Of a stretch of DNA of 64,000 nucleotides, positions 52,837 through 63,904 are shown piece after piece (positions within the stretch are counted from its first letter, which is position 1; each line of letters opens with the position of its first letter). The translations under genes and the position numbers were made by a program. The notes beneath the pieces were generated by a model that had not been told where the DNA came from, did not search any database, and worked only from the letters and a program-made list of their open reading frames with translations. Source of the stretch: Pomphorhynchus laevis (lineage: Eukaryota; Acanthocephala; Palaeacanthocephala; Echinorhynchida; Pomphorhynchidae); the NCBI GenBank assembly GCA_012934845.2, contig WNNJ02003437.1, positions 1-64,000 of the forward strand, read 5' to 3'.

Positions 52837-54077
52837 GTATATTTAACTGTTTATAGCATTTATTAACTAATTATAATTCGGTTTGAAATTTTGGATTTTT
52901 TAATTTATCTATGTTTAATACGATGAATACTCGATTATAACATGTTGCAAATGTAAAATAACATGATTTGTAGTGTCAGTACACTTATCGTGATTTAGCG
53001 AGGTGCTAACTAGTAAAATGATCAAATGTTATCGCTGAATTGCGTTCAGTTTCAATTTTTATTAAATATTTTGTGCTAAAATAGAATCCATTTTTTAAAA
53101 CAATTTAAAAACGTAATTTTTTATAATTTTAAAACACCTTTTTAGAGAATTCATAATGAACAAAGTTTATTTGTGGAACATGTAAAATGTTTTAAATTAA
53201 CGAAATATTAAAATTATGATTTTATATTATCACCAGCAGCTGATGGCATAATTTGGAAAGCCGACAAATAATTTTCGACTTTACTTATAAATTATTATTA
53301 ATTTACACCAATATGAGCAGAGCTAATTGCAAAGTGAGTCACGGAATGTCGAATAGGCGAATAGATTATAGTGGCATATACATATGTAGTAAATGCATTT
53401 AGTTTGATATAAATTAAACTATATATAAAGTTTAATATAAAGTTTATGTGATTAGTTGATCACTACACAGAGACAAACTCTAGATGATTTCGATTTTCAA
53501 TGAATATTATTGCCGAATCGCTTAGCATCGAATTTACATCGAATTTTTTTAGATAACATGAAAAATAAAATCGTATAGATATTTTACTATACTTAAGATA
53601 TATTTTATATACTTAAGTGTTTTTCCACTAATACATTTAAATATTTTTTAATTATCTTAGGTTAATTATTACAACATTATACAAGTTGCTGGTTTAATGA
53701 TTTATTATTAATAATTAATTAATAATAATTTTTAATAATTAACTATTAATTATACATTAATTATATTTCATCATTCATTATATCTCTAGCGATGTGCCAA
53801 AGTGTTTTTTGTGTGCTTTTCTTATTGTGATTAATAATAAATATTTGGTAATTTTAATCAGTTAACTCGAAAACAACGTCCTCGGACTCAACTAGTTCGT
53901 TGTATATTAATAATAAAATTTCTAACCAATATGTCTATTTGAATAAAAATTAATATCTAAATGTCATCAAAAAATTTAAAATATGTTCATTTTTTGTAAA
54001 TTTAAAATATCTATAAAGTACAATATATTTTTAGTTTACGGAATAGATAATAGAATGCCGATATTATTCTTATTTAG
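52837..54077 (+). other. Intron 1 of the RpLP0-like gene
   Basis: 1241 bp of AT-rich sequence between donor GTATAT and acceptor TTATTCTTATTTAG. No repeat family of this window and no open frame is recognised. Confidence 0.6.
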
Positions 54078-54341
54078 GAACTATTGGACCAGTACCCTAG
54101 TTGTCTGATTGTAAACGCTGACAATATTAGTTCACATCAGATGCAGAAAATCCGCATAAATCTGAGAGGACAAGCAGTTTTAATAATGGGCAAAAACACA
54201 CGTATTCGTAAAGCTATCAGTTCCCAAATCGAAAAGAATCCAGCATTTGAAAAGCTTATTCCGCATGTAAAGCAGAATATTGGTTTTGTATTTACTGATG
54301 GTAATTTGCGTGACATAAAGGAGAAACTTATAGAACATAAG
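54078..54341 (+). CDS. RpLP0: RpLP0-like gene, exon 2 (P0 N-terminal domain)
   Basis: 264 bp, phase 0 at both ends, encoding 'ELLDQYPSCLIVNADNISSH', 'QMQKIRINLRGQAVLIMGKN', 'TRIRKAI', 'NPAFEKLIPHVKQNIGFVFT', 'DLRDIKEKL'-like sequence. It corresponds to the L10 family rRNA-binding domain of the large-subunit stalk protein P0: QMQ.IR..LRG.A...MGKNT..RKAI is diagnostic. P0 anchors the P1/P2 stalk that recruits translational GTPases. Boundaries are acceptor TATTTAG and donor AAG|GTCAGT. Identity to typical animal P0 looks moderate (roughly 55-60% by eye), low for this normally very conserved protein. Confidence 0.92.
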
Positions 54342-54599
54342 GTCAGTCAATATTTAAAATTAAAATGTATTTGTTACTGTATATATAATATATTTTTAAT
54401 TATAAAAATATGTAAAACGATATTATTGATATCGGCTTGTATAAACAATAATTCGCATTAAATATCAAGCATTTCATGCTTGAATTAGATATTCATAATT
54501 ATCAATTTGTATTAGACAATATAAAATATTTTTCTATTTTTATTTTTTCAACATTTTAAGAAGAAAATAGTAAAATATATAAATCAACACAATAATATA

Positions 54600-54860
54600 A
54601 AGAATAAATTTAAACTCTTAAGTGGCAAATTTTTATGGATGGATAATAAATAATATACTTTGTATTAGAATAAGATACTAGATAGTTATTTCAGAGGAAA
54701 TACATCATTAGCATGTATTTGGCCCCGCTGCTATGTTGGGTAGAGGAGTTAGGGGCCGAAACCTGATAGCATAGCAGTTCCTCCTGATGACCTCTAATCC
54801 TTATTCTGATACAACGTCTGTTATTTATTAGTCAATTCATAAAAATGACGTTTATTTTAA
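54600..54860 (+). repeat. Structured retroelement UTR module, best-preserved copy
   Basis: Order on the plus strand: GGATGGATAATAAATAATAT, hairpin AAATACAT/ATGTATTT, GGCCCC, GCTGCTATG, TTGGGTAGAGGAGTTA, GGGGCC, GAAACCTGATAG, CATAGCAG, TTCCTCCTGATGACCTCTAATCCTTATTCTGATAC, ending near TATTTATTAGTCAATTC. GGCCCC pairs with GGGGCC and CTGCTATG with CATAGCAG in interleaved order, an H-type pseudoknot. Elsewhere the module is the 3' end of Penelope-like RT fragments. Confidence 0.85.
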
Positions 54861-54879
54861 ATTTCAGTTAATAATTCAT

Positions 54880-55545
54880 CTTGAAATAAATTATATAAAA
54901 TCTTATTACAATTATTTATTATTAATTAATTTGTTTTATCTAACTATTTAACTTTTATTTTGCATTATTTTAAATTTGCAAAATAAAATACATAGAATCA
55001 GTTAGCCTTTTTAATTTATAAAGCAATGGTATCACAATTAGCCATAAGTTTGAATACGTATAGCATTTATTCATAAGAAACAAGTTTTGTTTTCACTGAA
55101 ATGGGAGAATACGTATAGCATTTATTCATAAGAAACAAGTTTTGTTTTCACTGAAATGGGAACAATTAAAAGAAACAAGTTTTGTTTTCACTGAAATGGG
55201 AACAATTAAATATTGCTTGAAACCTTAATGCATATATCTTTATTTTTATTAAATGGTTGATTGCCAATAAACCATTTAAATAGTGATCTTGAAGATTAGT
55301 TTTATTTAATCTCGGTGCCTTATCTTTATGATTAATATTTCACAAATATTTACATTAATATTTTATTATAATAAAAGAGTAATAGAAGAGTGATTTTTAA
55401 TTCATCTTGATATAAATTATATAAAATCTTATAACAATTATTTATTATTAATTAATTTTTTATTATTTAACTATTTAACTTTTATTTTGCATTATTTTTA
55501 ATTTGCAATATATAATACGTAGACTCAGTCAGCTGATTTAATTTA
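54880..55545 (+). repeat. Direct repeats flanking a small tandem array
   Basis: TTCATCTTG.AATAAATTATATAAAATCTTAT.ACAATTATTTATTATTAATTAAT through GA.TCAGT.AGC occurs at about 54876-55010 and 55400-55540. Between them, a 54-bp unit (AATACGTATAGCATTTATTC ... CACTGAAATGGGA) is repeated at 55055 and 55109 with a third partial unit to 55210. Confidence 0.75.
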
Positions 55546-55566
55546 TTCACTTTCTATCCTACCAAG

Positions 55567-55800
55567 ATGCTAACAGTAGAAACGTTCGCTTTAAACTTCG
55601 CAATCGGTGTTGTACTTTCTCAAGAATTACAACCTGTTGCGTTATTTTCAAAAACACTCCCTACAACATTGTATAATTATTCATCAGTTGAGAAAAAGGT
55701 TCTGGCTATAGTTGAAGCGCTGAAGAAATGGAGGCATTATTTGCTCGCCAAGCATTTCCGATTGATGACAGATCAACGGCGAAATTTGATGACAAAATGT
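55567..55800 (+). mobile_element. Ty3/gypsy RNase H fragment (fossil)
   Basis: An isolated piece of about 75 residues resembling the RNase H domain of gypsy-type Pol, with the 'YSSVEKKVLAIVEALKKWRHYL' block also present in the Mag-like element at about 37060-37130. No LTR or other Pol domain is near, so this is an old truncated relic directly abutting the satellite array. Confidence 0.75.
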
Positions 55801-55839
55801 GTACAATAAGACCATTTTTGATATATTGAATATTTTTTA

Positions 55840-58573
55840 AAATATTGAATCTATATACAATATCTAAATGTAGATTATCTGATATATTTGATATAAATAT
55901 TAGTTTTTTTTGTATTTTAAAATGTATAAAATATAATCTTCGATAATACGCTGTGATGACTGAAATATCTGAATTCGATGAACTAATAATAATTTGTCTC
56001 GTTCGTCTGAGCGCATTAGTTAAAGTTTGATATTATTGTTTAATAATCGTTTATAATATTGAATCCATATACAATATCTAAATGTAGATTATCTGATATA
56101 TTTGATATAAATATTAGTTTTTTTTTGTATTTTAAAATGTATAAAATATAATCTTCGATAATACGCTGTGATGACTGAAATATCTGAATTCGATGAACTA
56201 ATAATAATTTGTCTCGTTCGTCTGAGCGCATTAGTTAAAGTTTGATATTATTTTTTAATATTTTTTTTAATATTGAATCCATATACAATATCTAAATGTA
56301 GATTATCTGATATATTTGATATAAATATTAGTTTTTTTTGTATTTTAAAATGTATAAAATATAATCTTCGATAATACGCTGTGATGACTGAAATATCTGA
56401 ATTCGATGAACTAATAATAATTTGTCTCGTTCATCTGAGCGCATTAGTTAAAGTTTGATATTATTGTTTAATAATCGTTTATAATATTGAATCCATATAC
56501 AATATCTAAATGTAGATTATCTGATATATTTGATATAAATATTAGTTTTTTTTGTATTTTAAAATGTATAAAATATAATCTTCGATAATACGCTGTGATG
56601 ACTGAAATATCTGAATTCGATGAACTAATAATAATTTGTCTCGTTCGTCTGAGCGCATTAGTTAAAGTTTGATATTATTTTTTAATATTTTTTTAATATT
56701 GAATCCATATACAATATCTAAATGTAGATTATCTGATATATTTGATATAAATATTAGTTTTTTTGTATTTTAAAATGTATAAAATATAATCTTCGATAAT
56801 ACGCTGTGATGACTGAAATATCTGAATTCGATGAACTAATAATAATTTGTCTCGTTCATCTGAGCGCATTAGTTAAAGTTTGATATTATTGTTTAATAAT
56901 CGTTTATAATATTGAATCCATATACAATATCTAAATGTAGATTATCTGATATATTTGATATAAATATTAGTTTTTTTGTATTTTAAAATGTATAAAATAT
57001 AATCTTCGATAATACGCTGTGATGACTGAAATATCTGAATTCGATGAACTAATAATAATTTGTCTCGTTCGTCTGAGCGCATTAGTTAAAGTTTGATATT
57101 ATTTTTTAATATTTTTTTTAATATTGAATCCATATACAATATCTAAATGTAGATTATCTGATATATTTGATATAAATATTAGTTTTTTTTTATATTTTAA
57201 AATGTATAAAATATAATCTTCGATAATACGCTGTGATGACTGAAATATCTGAATTCGATGAACTAATAATAATTTGTCTCGTTCGTCTGAGCGCATTAGT
57301 TAAAGTTTGATATTATTTTTTAATATTTTTTTTAATATTGAATCCATATACAATATCTAAATGTAGATTATCTGATATATTTGATATAAATATTAGTTTT
57401 TTTTGTATTTTAAAATGTATAAAATATAATCTTCGATAATACGCTGTGATGACTGAAATATCTGAATTCGATGAACTAATAATAATTTGTCTCGTTCGTC
57501 TGAGCGCATTAGTTAAAGTTTGATATTATTGTTTAATAATCGTTTATAATATTGAATCCATATACAATATCTAAATGTAGATTATCTGATATATTTGATA
57601 TAAATATTAGTTTTTTTTGTATTTTAAAATGTATTAAATATAATCTTCGATAATACGCTGTGATGACTGAAATATCTGAATTCGATGAACTAATAATAAT
57701 TTGTCTCGTTCGTCTGAGCGCATTAGTTAAAGTTTGATATTATTTTTTAATATTTTTTTTAATATTGAATCCATATACAATATCTAAATGTAGATTATCT
57801 GATATATTTGATATAAATATTAGTTTTTTTTGTATTTTAAAATGTATAAAATATAATCTTCGATAATACGCTGTGATGACTGAAATATCTGAATTCGATG
57901 AACTAATAATAATTTGTCTCGTTCATCTGAGCGCATTAGTTAAAGTTTGATATTATTGTTTAATAATCGTTTATAATATTGAATCCATATACAATATCTA
58001 AATGTAGATTATCTGATATATTTGATATAAATATTAGTTTTTTTTGTATTTTAAAATGTATAAAATATAATCTTCGATAATACGCTGTGATGACTGAAAT
58101 ATCTGAATTCGATGAACTAATAATAATTTGTCTCGTTCGTCTGAGCGCATTAGTTAAAGTTTGATATTATTTTTTAATATTTTTTTAATATTGAATCCAT
58201 ATACAATATCTAAATGTAGATTATCTGATATATTTGATATAAATATTAGTTTTTTTTGTATTTTAAAATGTATAAAATATAATCTTCGATAATACGCTGT
58301 GATGACTGAAATATCTGAATTCGATGAACTAATAATAATTTGTCTCGTTCGTCTGAGCGCATTAGTTAAAGTTTGATATTATTGTTTAATAATCGTTTAT
58401 AATATTGAATCCATATACAATATCTAAATGTAGATTATCTGATATATTTGATATAAATATTAGTTTTTTTTGTATTTTAAAATGTATTAAATATAATCTT
58501 CGATAATACGCTGTGATGACTGAAATATCTGAATTCAATGAACTAATAATAATTTGTCTCGTTCGTCTGAGCG
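55840..58573 (+). repeat. Satellite array 2: 13 units of about 213 bp in a dimeric higher-order pattern
   Basis: CTGTGATGACTGAAATATCTG recurs at 55951, 56166, 56379, 56593, 56804, 57017, 57231, 57444, 57658, 57871, 58084, 58297 and 58511. Units are joined by two linker types: A (GTTTAATAATCGTTTATAAT) and B (TTTTTTAATATTTTTTTT). The linkers alternate A-B-A-B-A-B, then B-A-B-A-B-A, so the true repeat is a dimer of about 427 bp with one phase break near 57100-57320. There is no coding content; the 63-65 aa minus-strand frames recurring in it are by-products of the repeat. Confidence 0.95.
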
Positions 58574-58799
58574 CTGTACTGAAAAAAGTAAACGTTTGTA
58601 TAAACCTTTTTTTAATAAACTTTTATATAATGTTTATTATGAATAAGCGTTTTTAAATATTATTAAAATATTAAATTATTATAATTTAAATATTTATTAT
58701 AATATAATTATAATATTATTATATTGTAATTGTTAATTTTCTAAAATTATTAAATATTATTTCTTCAGAAGAAAAAATAAAATTACACAAGATTTTTTT
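58574..58799. other. AT-rich junction between satellite and LINE
   Basis: Starts abruptly at GAGCG|CTGTACTG. The segment GTAAACGTTTGTATAAACC...TTTATATAATGTTTATTATG resembles the AT-rich insert at 33830-33960 inside LINE family C, so both may be copies of a small AT-rich element. Confidence 0.4.
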
Positions 58800-60600
58800 G
58801 TCATTACTTTCAAGTTGTCAAGTCGTTAGTGCGGTGTACGAAACAAACTGCTCCAGACATCCAAATCCTTGCGGACAGACCAGAGTTCTTTTTAAGATAG
58901 CCCAACGCGGTCTTCGGCCAGTTTGGAGATTTGATCTCTGCACCGATATCGAGGTCTACCTCGAGGTCCTGTTCCAGAGAGTCTGTCTTTGAAACCTTCA
59001 GAGAAAGGCGATCACTGAACATCCTTAGAACGTGTCCTAGCCACCTCAAGTGACTTTCTTCGATGTAGAGAAGCAGCTTTACTCTGAGTCTATCCCCGAT
59101 GACCGAATTCCTCACCCTATTTCTAAGGCTTAGACCGGCAACCCCCCCCCGAAGGAACCTCATTTCGGTCCCCTGTATCCGAAATATTATCCTGCCTGTC
59201 ATAACCCAAAGCTCATTACCATATGTTAAGATGGATACGAAGATTGCGTGATAAACTAAAAGCTTTGTCCGAAGACTTAACTCTAGCTTTACCACGACAT
59301 ACCTGTACATAGAACACATTGCTGCGTTAGCCACAGAAAACTGCTTCTTAATCTCGATGTTCCTGTCGTCTTTCGAGAACAATAGCCCAACATAATTAAA
59401 ATCAATCACATCAGAAAGAACCTTTTCTCTAATTCGGATTAACATTGGCAGCTGAATCTGAGACAAATACATAGAGACAGTCTTGGAGGTACTAACCAAC
59501 ATTTAGCCACTTGGCAATCCATCGTGAATCGTTCTAGTAGGCCTTTATACAAGAAGCCAACAAGACAACGTCATCTACAGAAAGCTTAGATGGTATCCTG
59601 ATGGAACCGAATTGAAGAACGACATTCGTCAGTGCATCCCGTCTCGAAATGTTATTCGTGTAAACAAGTAAGAAAAGTGGACACAGTACAACCTGAGGCC
59701 ACAACGTTTTCCTGCAAATGATTCAGACTTCCTACCATAACACGAATACAACTCATAATTTGTTCATACAGAGAAGCCACAGCTACCCGAAGATAGTGTG
59801 GCACTCTATACTCCCTTAGTACCTCCCACAACCTCTTTCGCGGAACTCGGTCAAACGCCTTCTGCAAATCTACAAAACACATGTAGACCGGTTAAGCGAA
59901 CTCCCGAGACCGTTTGTGGATAGTTGAGAGAGTAAACAGCCGATCCGTAGTTCTACGACATGGACGAAAGCTGCATTGTTCCTCTTGGAACTGTCCTTCA
60001 ACTATAGGCCGTATCCGTAACTTACGAATCCTAGAAAATATCTTACTAGTTTAGCTAATAAGAGTGATGCTCCGATAATTGGAGCACACTCTTCGGTCAC
60101 CTTTCTTAGAGATCAGTACCACCACCCCAGTTCGGTACTCACTCGAAACCTTGACGACTTCAATGAAGCGTTAAAGATCCGTATTAGCAACTTAATGCCA
60201 ACAAAGTCGAGAGCATTTTAAGCTTCAGGTCGAATCTCGTCTACACCAGAAGACCTGTCATTACGAAGTTTTTTAACAACAGCAATGACCTCTTTCAATT
60301 ATATGAGTTCTTTCGTTGGTTCCAAAGGCTCTACTTCTACCAGAAAAAGCTTATCGATCGGATTAAAGAGACTTTTAAAATGCTCTTTCCAACAACAAAG
60401 AATTTCTTTAATGTCAGTAAGCATAGATACTCTCTTGTCATGGCAGTTTTAGGAGCTTTCTGCTTTCCAACACAAAGGTTCCTGATAGTCGTCCAGAACA
60501 TCTCTGAAGCTGATCTGCAATCAAGTTCTATGTGCTCTCCACACTTCTCCTAAGTCGCCTTCTTTGCATCGATAACTGCTTGAACTCAAGCTATTTTTGC
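58800..60600 (-). mobile_element. RTE-like LINE, minus strand, 5'-truncated
   Basis: The frame 59882-59652 holds 'MCFVDLQKAFDRVPRKRLWEVLREYRVP' (RT motif A). The frame 59502-58810 holds 'FNYVGLLFSKD', 'HAIFVSILTYGNELWVMT', 'GTEMRFLRGGVAGLSLRNRVRN' and 'ESHLRWLGHVLRM', the typical C-terminal region of RTE/BovB-type ORF2. The stretch 60600-59890 is more degraded RT N-terminal sequence. No APE remains. It interrupts the satellite array, with one more satellite unit on its right. Confidence 0.8.
58810..59502 (-). pseudogene. RTE-like LINE ORF2 C-terminal region
   Basis: A 230-residue open frame downstream of the RT palm; motifs as listed for the element. The Asp-rich stretch 'DLEVDLDIGAEIKSP' near the end is also usual in these proteins. 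It is separated from the palm fragment by frame breaks near 59500-59650. Confidence 0.75.
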
Positions 60601-60615
60601 CCTTCGGTACTTGTC

Positions 60616-60855
60616 TGATATATTTGATTATATATGTCTGATATTATTATATGTCTAAAATATTATCTGATATATTTGATTTAAATATTAGTTTTTTTAT
60701 TTTTTAATGTATTAAATATAATCTTCGATAATACGCTGTGATGACTGAAATATCTGAATTCGATGAACTAATAATAATTTGTCTCGTTCTTCTGAGCGTT
60801 TTAGTTAAAGTTTGATATTGTTGTTTAATAATCATTTATAATATTGAAGGTTATA
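60616..60855 (+). repeat. Isolated unit of satellite 2
   Basis: CTGATATATTTGAT...AATATTAGTTTTTTTATTTTTTAATGTATTAAATATAATCTTCGATAATACGCTGTGATGACTG...GTCTCGTTCTTCTGAGCG...GTTTAATAATCATTTATAATATTGAA is one A-type unit, slightly more diverged than the array at 55840-58573. It shows that the array once extended across the LINE insertion site or was duplicated. Confidence 0.85.
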
Positions 60856-60859
60856 ATAT

Positions 60860-62400
60860 CGAGTAATTGAGTTGGAGGGAGGACCTTAATGAGCACTTAA
60901 CTAAGGTCAAGAGTCCTTGAGATGAAGAGGAATGAGGTGGGGTTATATACAGAGTATAGTGGGAACAGATGTGCTTTTGGATAAATCGAGTAATGTCCTG
61001 GGGGTACGGATAGACCGCGTCTCCTGAAAACTATAACATCTGCATCTCTACCATATAGAAGTCTAAGGGCAGAATCACCTCCCGAATTCTACTGAAGGAT
61101 ATTTAGTGAAATAATTCACGAGTACTCTGCATTGTGATGGATGATTTGGATGTGGGATTGCCTACCTAGACAGAGCTTGGGACGAGAAGGTTGCCCTTCC
61201 CCACTAGTACCATCCAGGGTAGGTACTTGCCCATGGGCAGTATCTTCATTTCCCTGATTCTTCCCTTTGAGCATCTTCCCAATCTTGATGGGGGATGGCA
61301 TGTGCTGAAGCCCCCTCTTCTTGATACGGGAACAGCAGTAGATGTAGGGACGACCGGATTGGCACAGAAGACTGATTTAACTGATGTTACCAGGTCCTCC
61401 ATCTTTTTTATTGCCGAGTTAACCCGCATATCTACTACCCGCAGTAGATCTCCATCGGCCATTCTTGAGCCTGAGTGAGCGAAGGATTCTGTAGTCTTCG
61501 CTTACGGCGTCTTGATGAACTTGCTATGATAGCTTTTGAAGTGAGAACACGTCTTGGTCTTCGCAGGATAGCTTCTACCACAGTTTGAGCAGGATGGGGG
61601 GAGTAGGACATTTCCCGCCGGACTTCACGGCCGGACAGGTTGATGAGCCACAGACACCAAAAATCATGGGCTTGCAGCATCTGGAGGATCAGTGTCCCCA
61701 TGTATGGCACTAGTTGCAGTGTAGAAAGGTGAATTTCTCATAACTACTCACCGTAAAACCAAAATTATACCCTAGAAAAGGGTTGCAGCCGTTTTGGACT
61801 GAATTTTGGCCTGCTCTTCGGGGGCGGAGCAAAAGCCAGTGCGTAGGGGGAATCCGCTCTTCCCCATTACAGTGCGGGGTTTCGTAATATTGAATGTTTT
61901 TTTTGTAGAATTTTAATATCTTTATCATCGCGATGATATGGAAGATTTGAAATCTTCAAGGATGCAAGTATAGGTTTTAACTGATTGAGTCAAAATCCCA
62001 AAGCGAGGACTCGAAGAAGTGAATATAACTTTTTAATATATCTGACTTTGAGAACGATATTTTGATTCCTGTTTCATAAAATTTTATAGAGTTAAATAAT
62101 ACTGTTTTCTATTTTTCTGCGAATGGCCGAAGAAAGGTATTAAATAGATTTTGCCTCTCTCTATCAGCTTTAGTAAGATTATAATCGCCAAATTTTTTAG
62201 TTTCGGGATGAAATGGAGTACCTCCACATCCTCCGTAGAAAATGAAATGTCTAACCTTCGTGTCTGTTAGTTTATCACTAGAAGTCACATTCAAATCATC
62301 CAAATTGCTTGAATTTTGATTTATTATTGCAGGAAAGCTGTTTTTTTTTATTATTTTCTTTGAAGCACCGATATCAACTTTTGCGTACATTTTTTCTCGC
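60860..62400 (-). mobile_element. Second copy of the 13-17 kb LINE family (ORF1 and start of ORF2)
   Basis: Minus-strand sequence 60870-61130 matches the start of ORF2 at about 15520-15790, and 61140-62390 matches ORF1 (17020-15833), including 'GNEDTAHGQVP' against 'GNEDAAHGQVP'. It is joined to the satellite unit at about 60860. ORF1 is broken into at least four frames (62390-62109, 61928-61710, 61710-61435, 61462-61166), so this copy is older than the one at 13-17 kb. RT is absent. Confidence 0.8.
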
Positions 62401-63284
62401 TGTAAATATAAATTAGAAACCTATATTTTCGATTAAAAACCGCAACGAAGAAAGTGAGTGAAAATGTGCTTACTTAATATTATGAGTTGTCTAAAAATGG
62501 ATATTTTTAGTTTAAAAATTGCAAGGTGTCTTTAAATATTCACTAAAAACAGGAAATCTCGAAAGGTTTTATCTTTCGGGGCTGTATCCATCCATAAAGC
62601 AAAATATGCGGATTTTTGAAGTAAAATATGCGGATTTCAATGCATCATATAGTGGGATAAACAAAATTTAGTCTAGATACGAATAAAGATATTTCGTCTA
62701 AATATTCAAAGATCTACAACTTTTTTGTTTATCTAGTTAAGAGTGACTTTTAATTTACGAGATTTCGGGATAACATCACCCTGAAGAGATATTCAAAATC
62801 TATTACGATCGTTTTTGCTATAATTCGCCGTCATTGACATAATCGCTATATTGTAAAGGGCGTTTAAACATCGAGAGAAAATACGTTAATATTTACATAA
62901 TAATTCATTAATAAATTAATATTATATTATATATTAATATTATTAAATTATAATAAATTAATATTACTCAAAAATTTTGGTCTGTCGCCATAATCTTTTC
63001 AAGTGTTATGCTTTACACCCTGTACACGTCGAATGTATCATTGAACAATAATCGCTATGGTTCATATTTAATATAAAACCAGCATTTGAATCATCAGTAA
63101 TATGTTAAATTCTGGCTATTAGCTTGGAATGATCTAAAATTGTTCAAGTGATTGTAAATCAAGATAAATGTACACGACGCGGTAATATTTATCACGAATT
63201 TTGAAAATCCATTTTATCTATTTGATTTTTGATAGAAATGACATTTTTTTTAATTTTTAATGTAACTTTACTGTACACTTGTAG
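62401..63284. other. AT-rich end of RpLP0-like intron 2
   Basis: No repeat family or frame is recognised. A small duplication AAAATATGCGGATTT occurs at 62603 and 62625. The acceptor CTGTACACTTGTAG closes the intron. Confidence 0.5.
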
Positions 63285-63431
63285 GTAAAAGCTTATGCCA
63301 AGGTCGGTGCTATTGCTCCTGTTGATGTCTTTATCAACGCGCAACAAACAACGATGGGTCCTGATAAAACTAGTTTTTTCCAAGCTCTTTCAATTAGTAC
63401 GAAAATTACTAAAGGATGTGTTGAAATTCTG
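63285..63431 (+). CDS. RpLP0: RpLP0-like gene, exon 3
   Basis: 147 bp, phase 0 at both ends, encoding '[20 protein letters not shown]', '[20 protein letters not shown]', 'ITKGCVEIL'. The blocks [28 protein letters not shown] are characteristic of P0 and lie in the insertion domain entry. Splice signals are CACTTGTAG|GTAAAA and CTG|GTAAAA. Confidence 0.93.
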
Positions 63432-63528
63432 GTAAAATTGTTACTTTCCATTATGATTTCCTACGTTGTTTTTACAGCGATAAACTTTAACATTTTATAA
63501 TTAAACTTTTATTTTATTTTTATTACAG

Positions 63529-63637
63529 AACGATGTTCACCTTATAAAGAAAGATTCAATCGTTGGAGCCAGCGAGGCTGCTCTGCTCAACATGTTGAAC
63601 GTTTTACCGTTTGAGTACACACTGTCCGTTAAGCAAG
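63529..63637 (+). CDS. RpLP0: RpLP0-like gene, exon 4
   Basis: 109 bp encoding '[20 protein letters not shown]', '[16 protein letters not shown]', matching P0 'DV.L...[24 protein letters not shown]'. It follows a 97-bp intron (63432-63528, acceptor TTTTATTACAG) and ends in phase 1 at donor G|GTAATA. Confidence 0.92.
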
Positions 63638-63686
63638 GTAATAACATTTTCGTAGTAGTATTTTACCCAGCGATTGATCTGTTAAG

Positions 63687-63904
63687 TGTTTGAGCACGGT
63701 GCATGCTACGATCCGTTTGTTCTGGATATCACGAGTGAAGACATAATTTCAAGATTAAAGAGTGGAATTCAAAATCTTGCGTCCATTTCTTTGGCTACCA
63801 ACTATCCAACAAAGGCTTCATCAAAGATGTTTGTAAATCTCGCCTTCCGAAGAATGCTAGCTGTGGGTGTCGCCGCGGATATTGACTGTCCACAAGTCAA
63901 TGAG
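63687..63904 (+). CDS. RpLP0: RpLP0-like gene, exon 5 (gene continues past the window)
   Basis: 218 bp beginning with the last two bases of a split Val codon and encoding '[20 protein letters not shown]', '[20 protein letters not shown]', '[20 protein letters not shown]', matching P0 'VFD.G...P.VLDIT...L...F..G..N.A...L...YPT.AS....N..K..LA'. The preceding intron is only 49 bp (63638-63686). The donor GAG|GTATTT ends the exon; the acidic C-terminal tail lies outside. The usual conserved residues are looser than in typical P0, so a paralogue is possible. Confidence 0.9.

Larger units (their letters stand above)
54342..63284 (+). other. Intron 2 of the RpLP0-like gene (8.9 kb, repeat-filled)
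   Basis: The intron runs from GTCAGT to ...CACTTGTAG. It contains, in order, a UTR module (54600-54860), small direct repeats, a gypsy RNase H fossil (55567-55800), satellite array 2 (55840-58573), an RTE-like LINE (58800-60600), one more satellite unit (60616-60855) and a LINE ORF1 copy (60870-62400). The remaining 62400-63284 is AT-rich with nothing recognised. Confidence 0.8.

Noticed and set aside
54690-54800. UTR module as hammerhead, twister or HDV-like ribozyme
   Set aside because: For a hammerhead, GAAA precedes CTGATGA and no helix II links them. For twister, the P2/P4 elements are absent. For HDV, P3 and P4 are not visible. Only the pseudoknot itself is supported.
56040-57296. Recurring 63-65 residue minus-strand frames
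   Set aside because: They are the same frame read in successive satellite units and vanish in units with small indels; no start context or homology.
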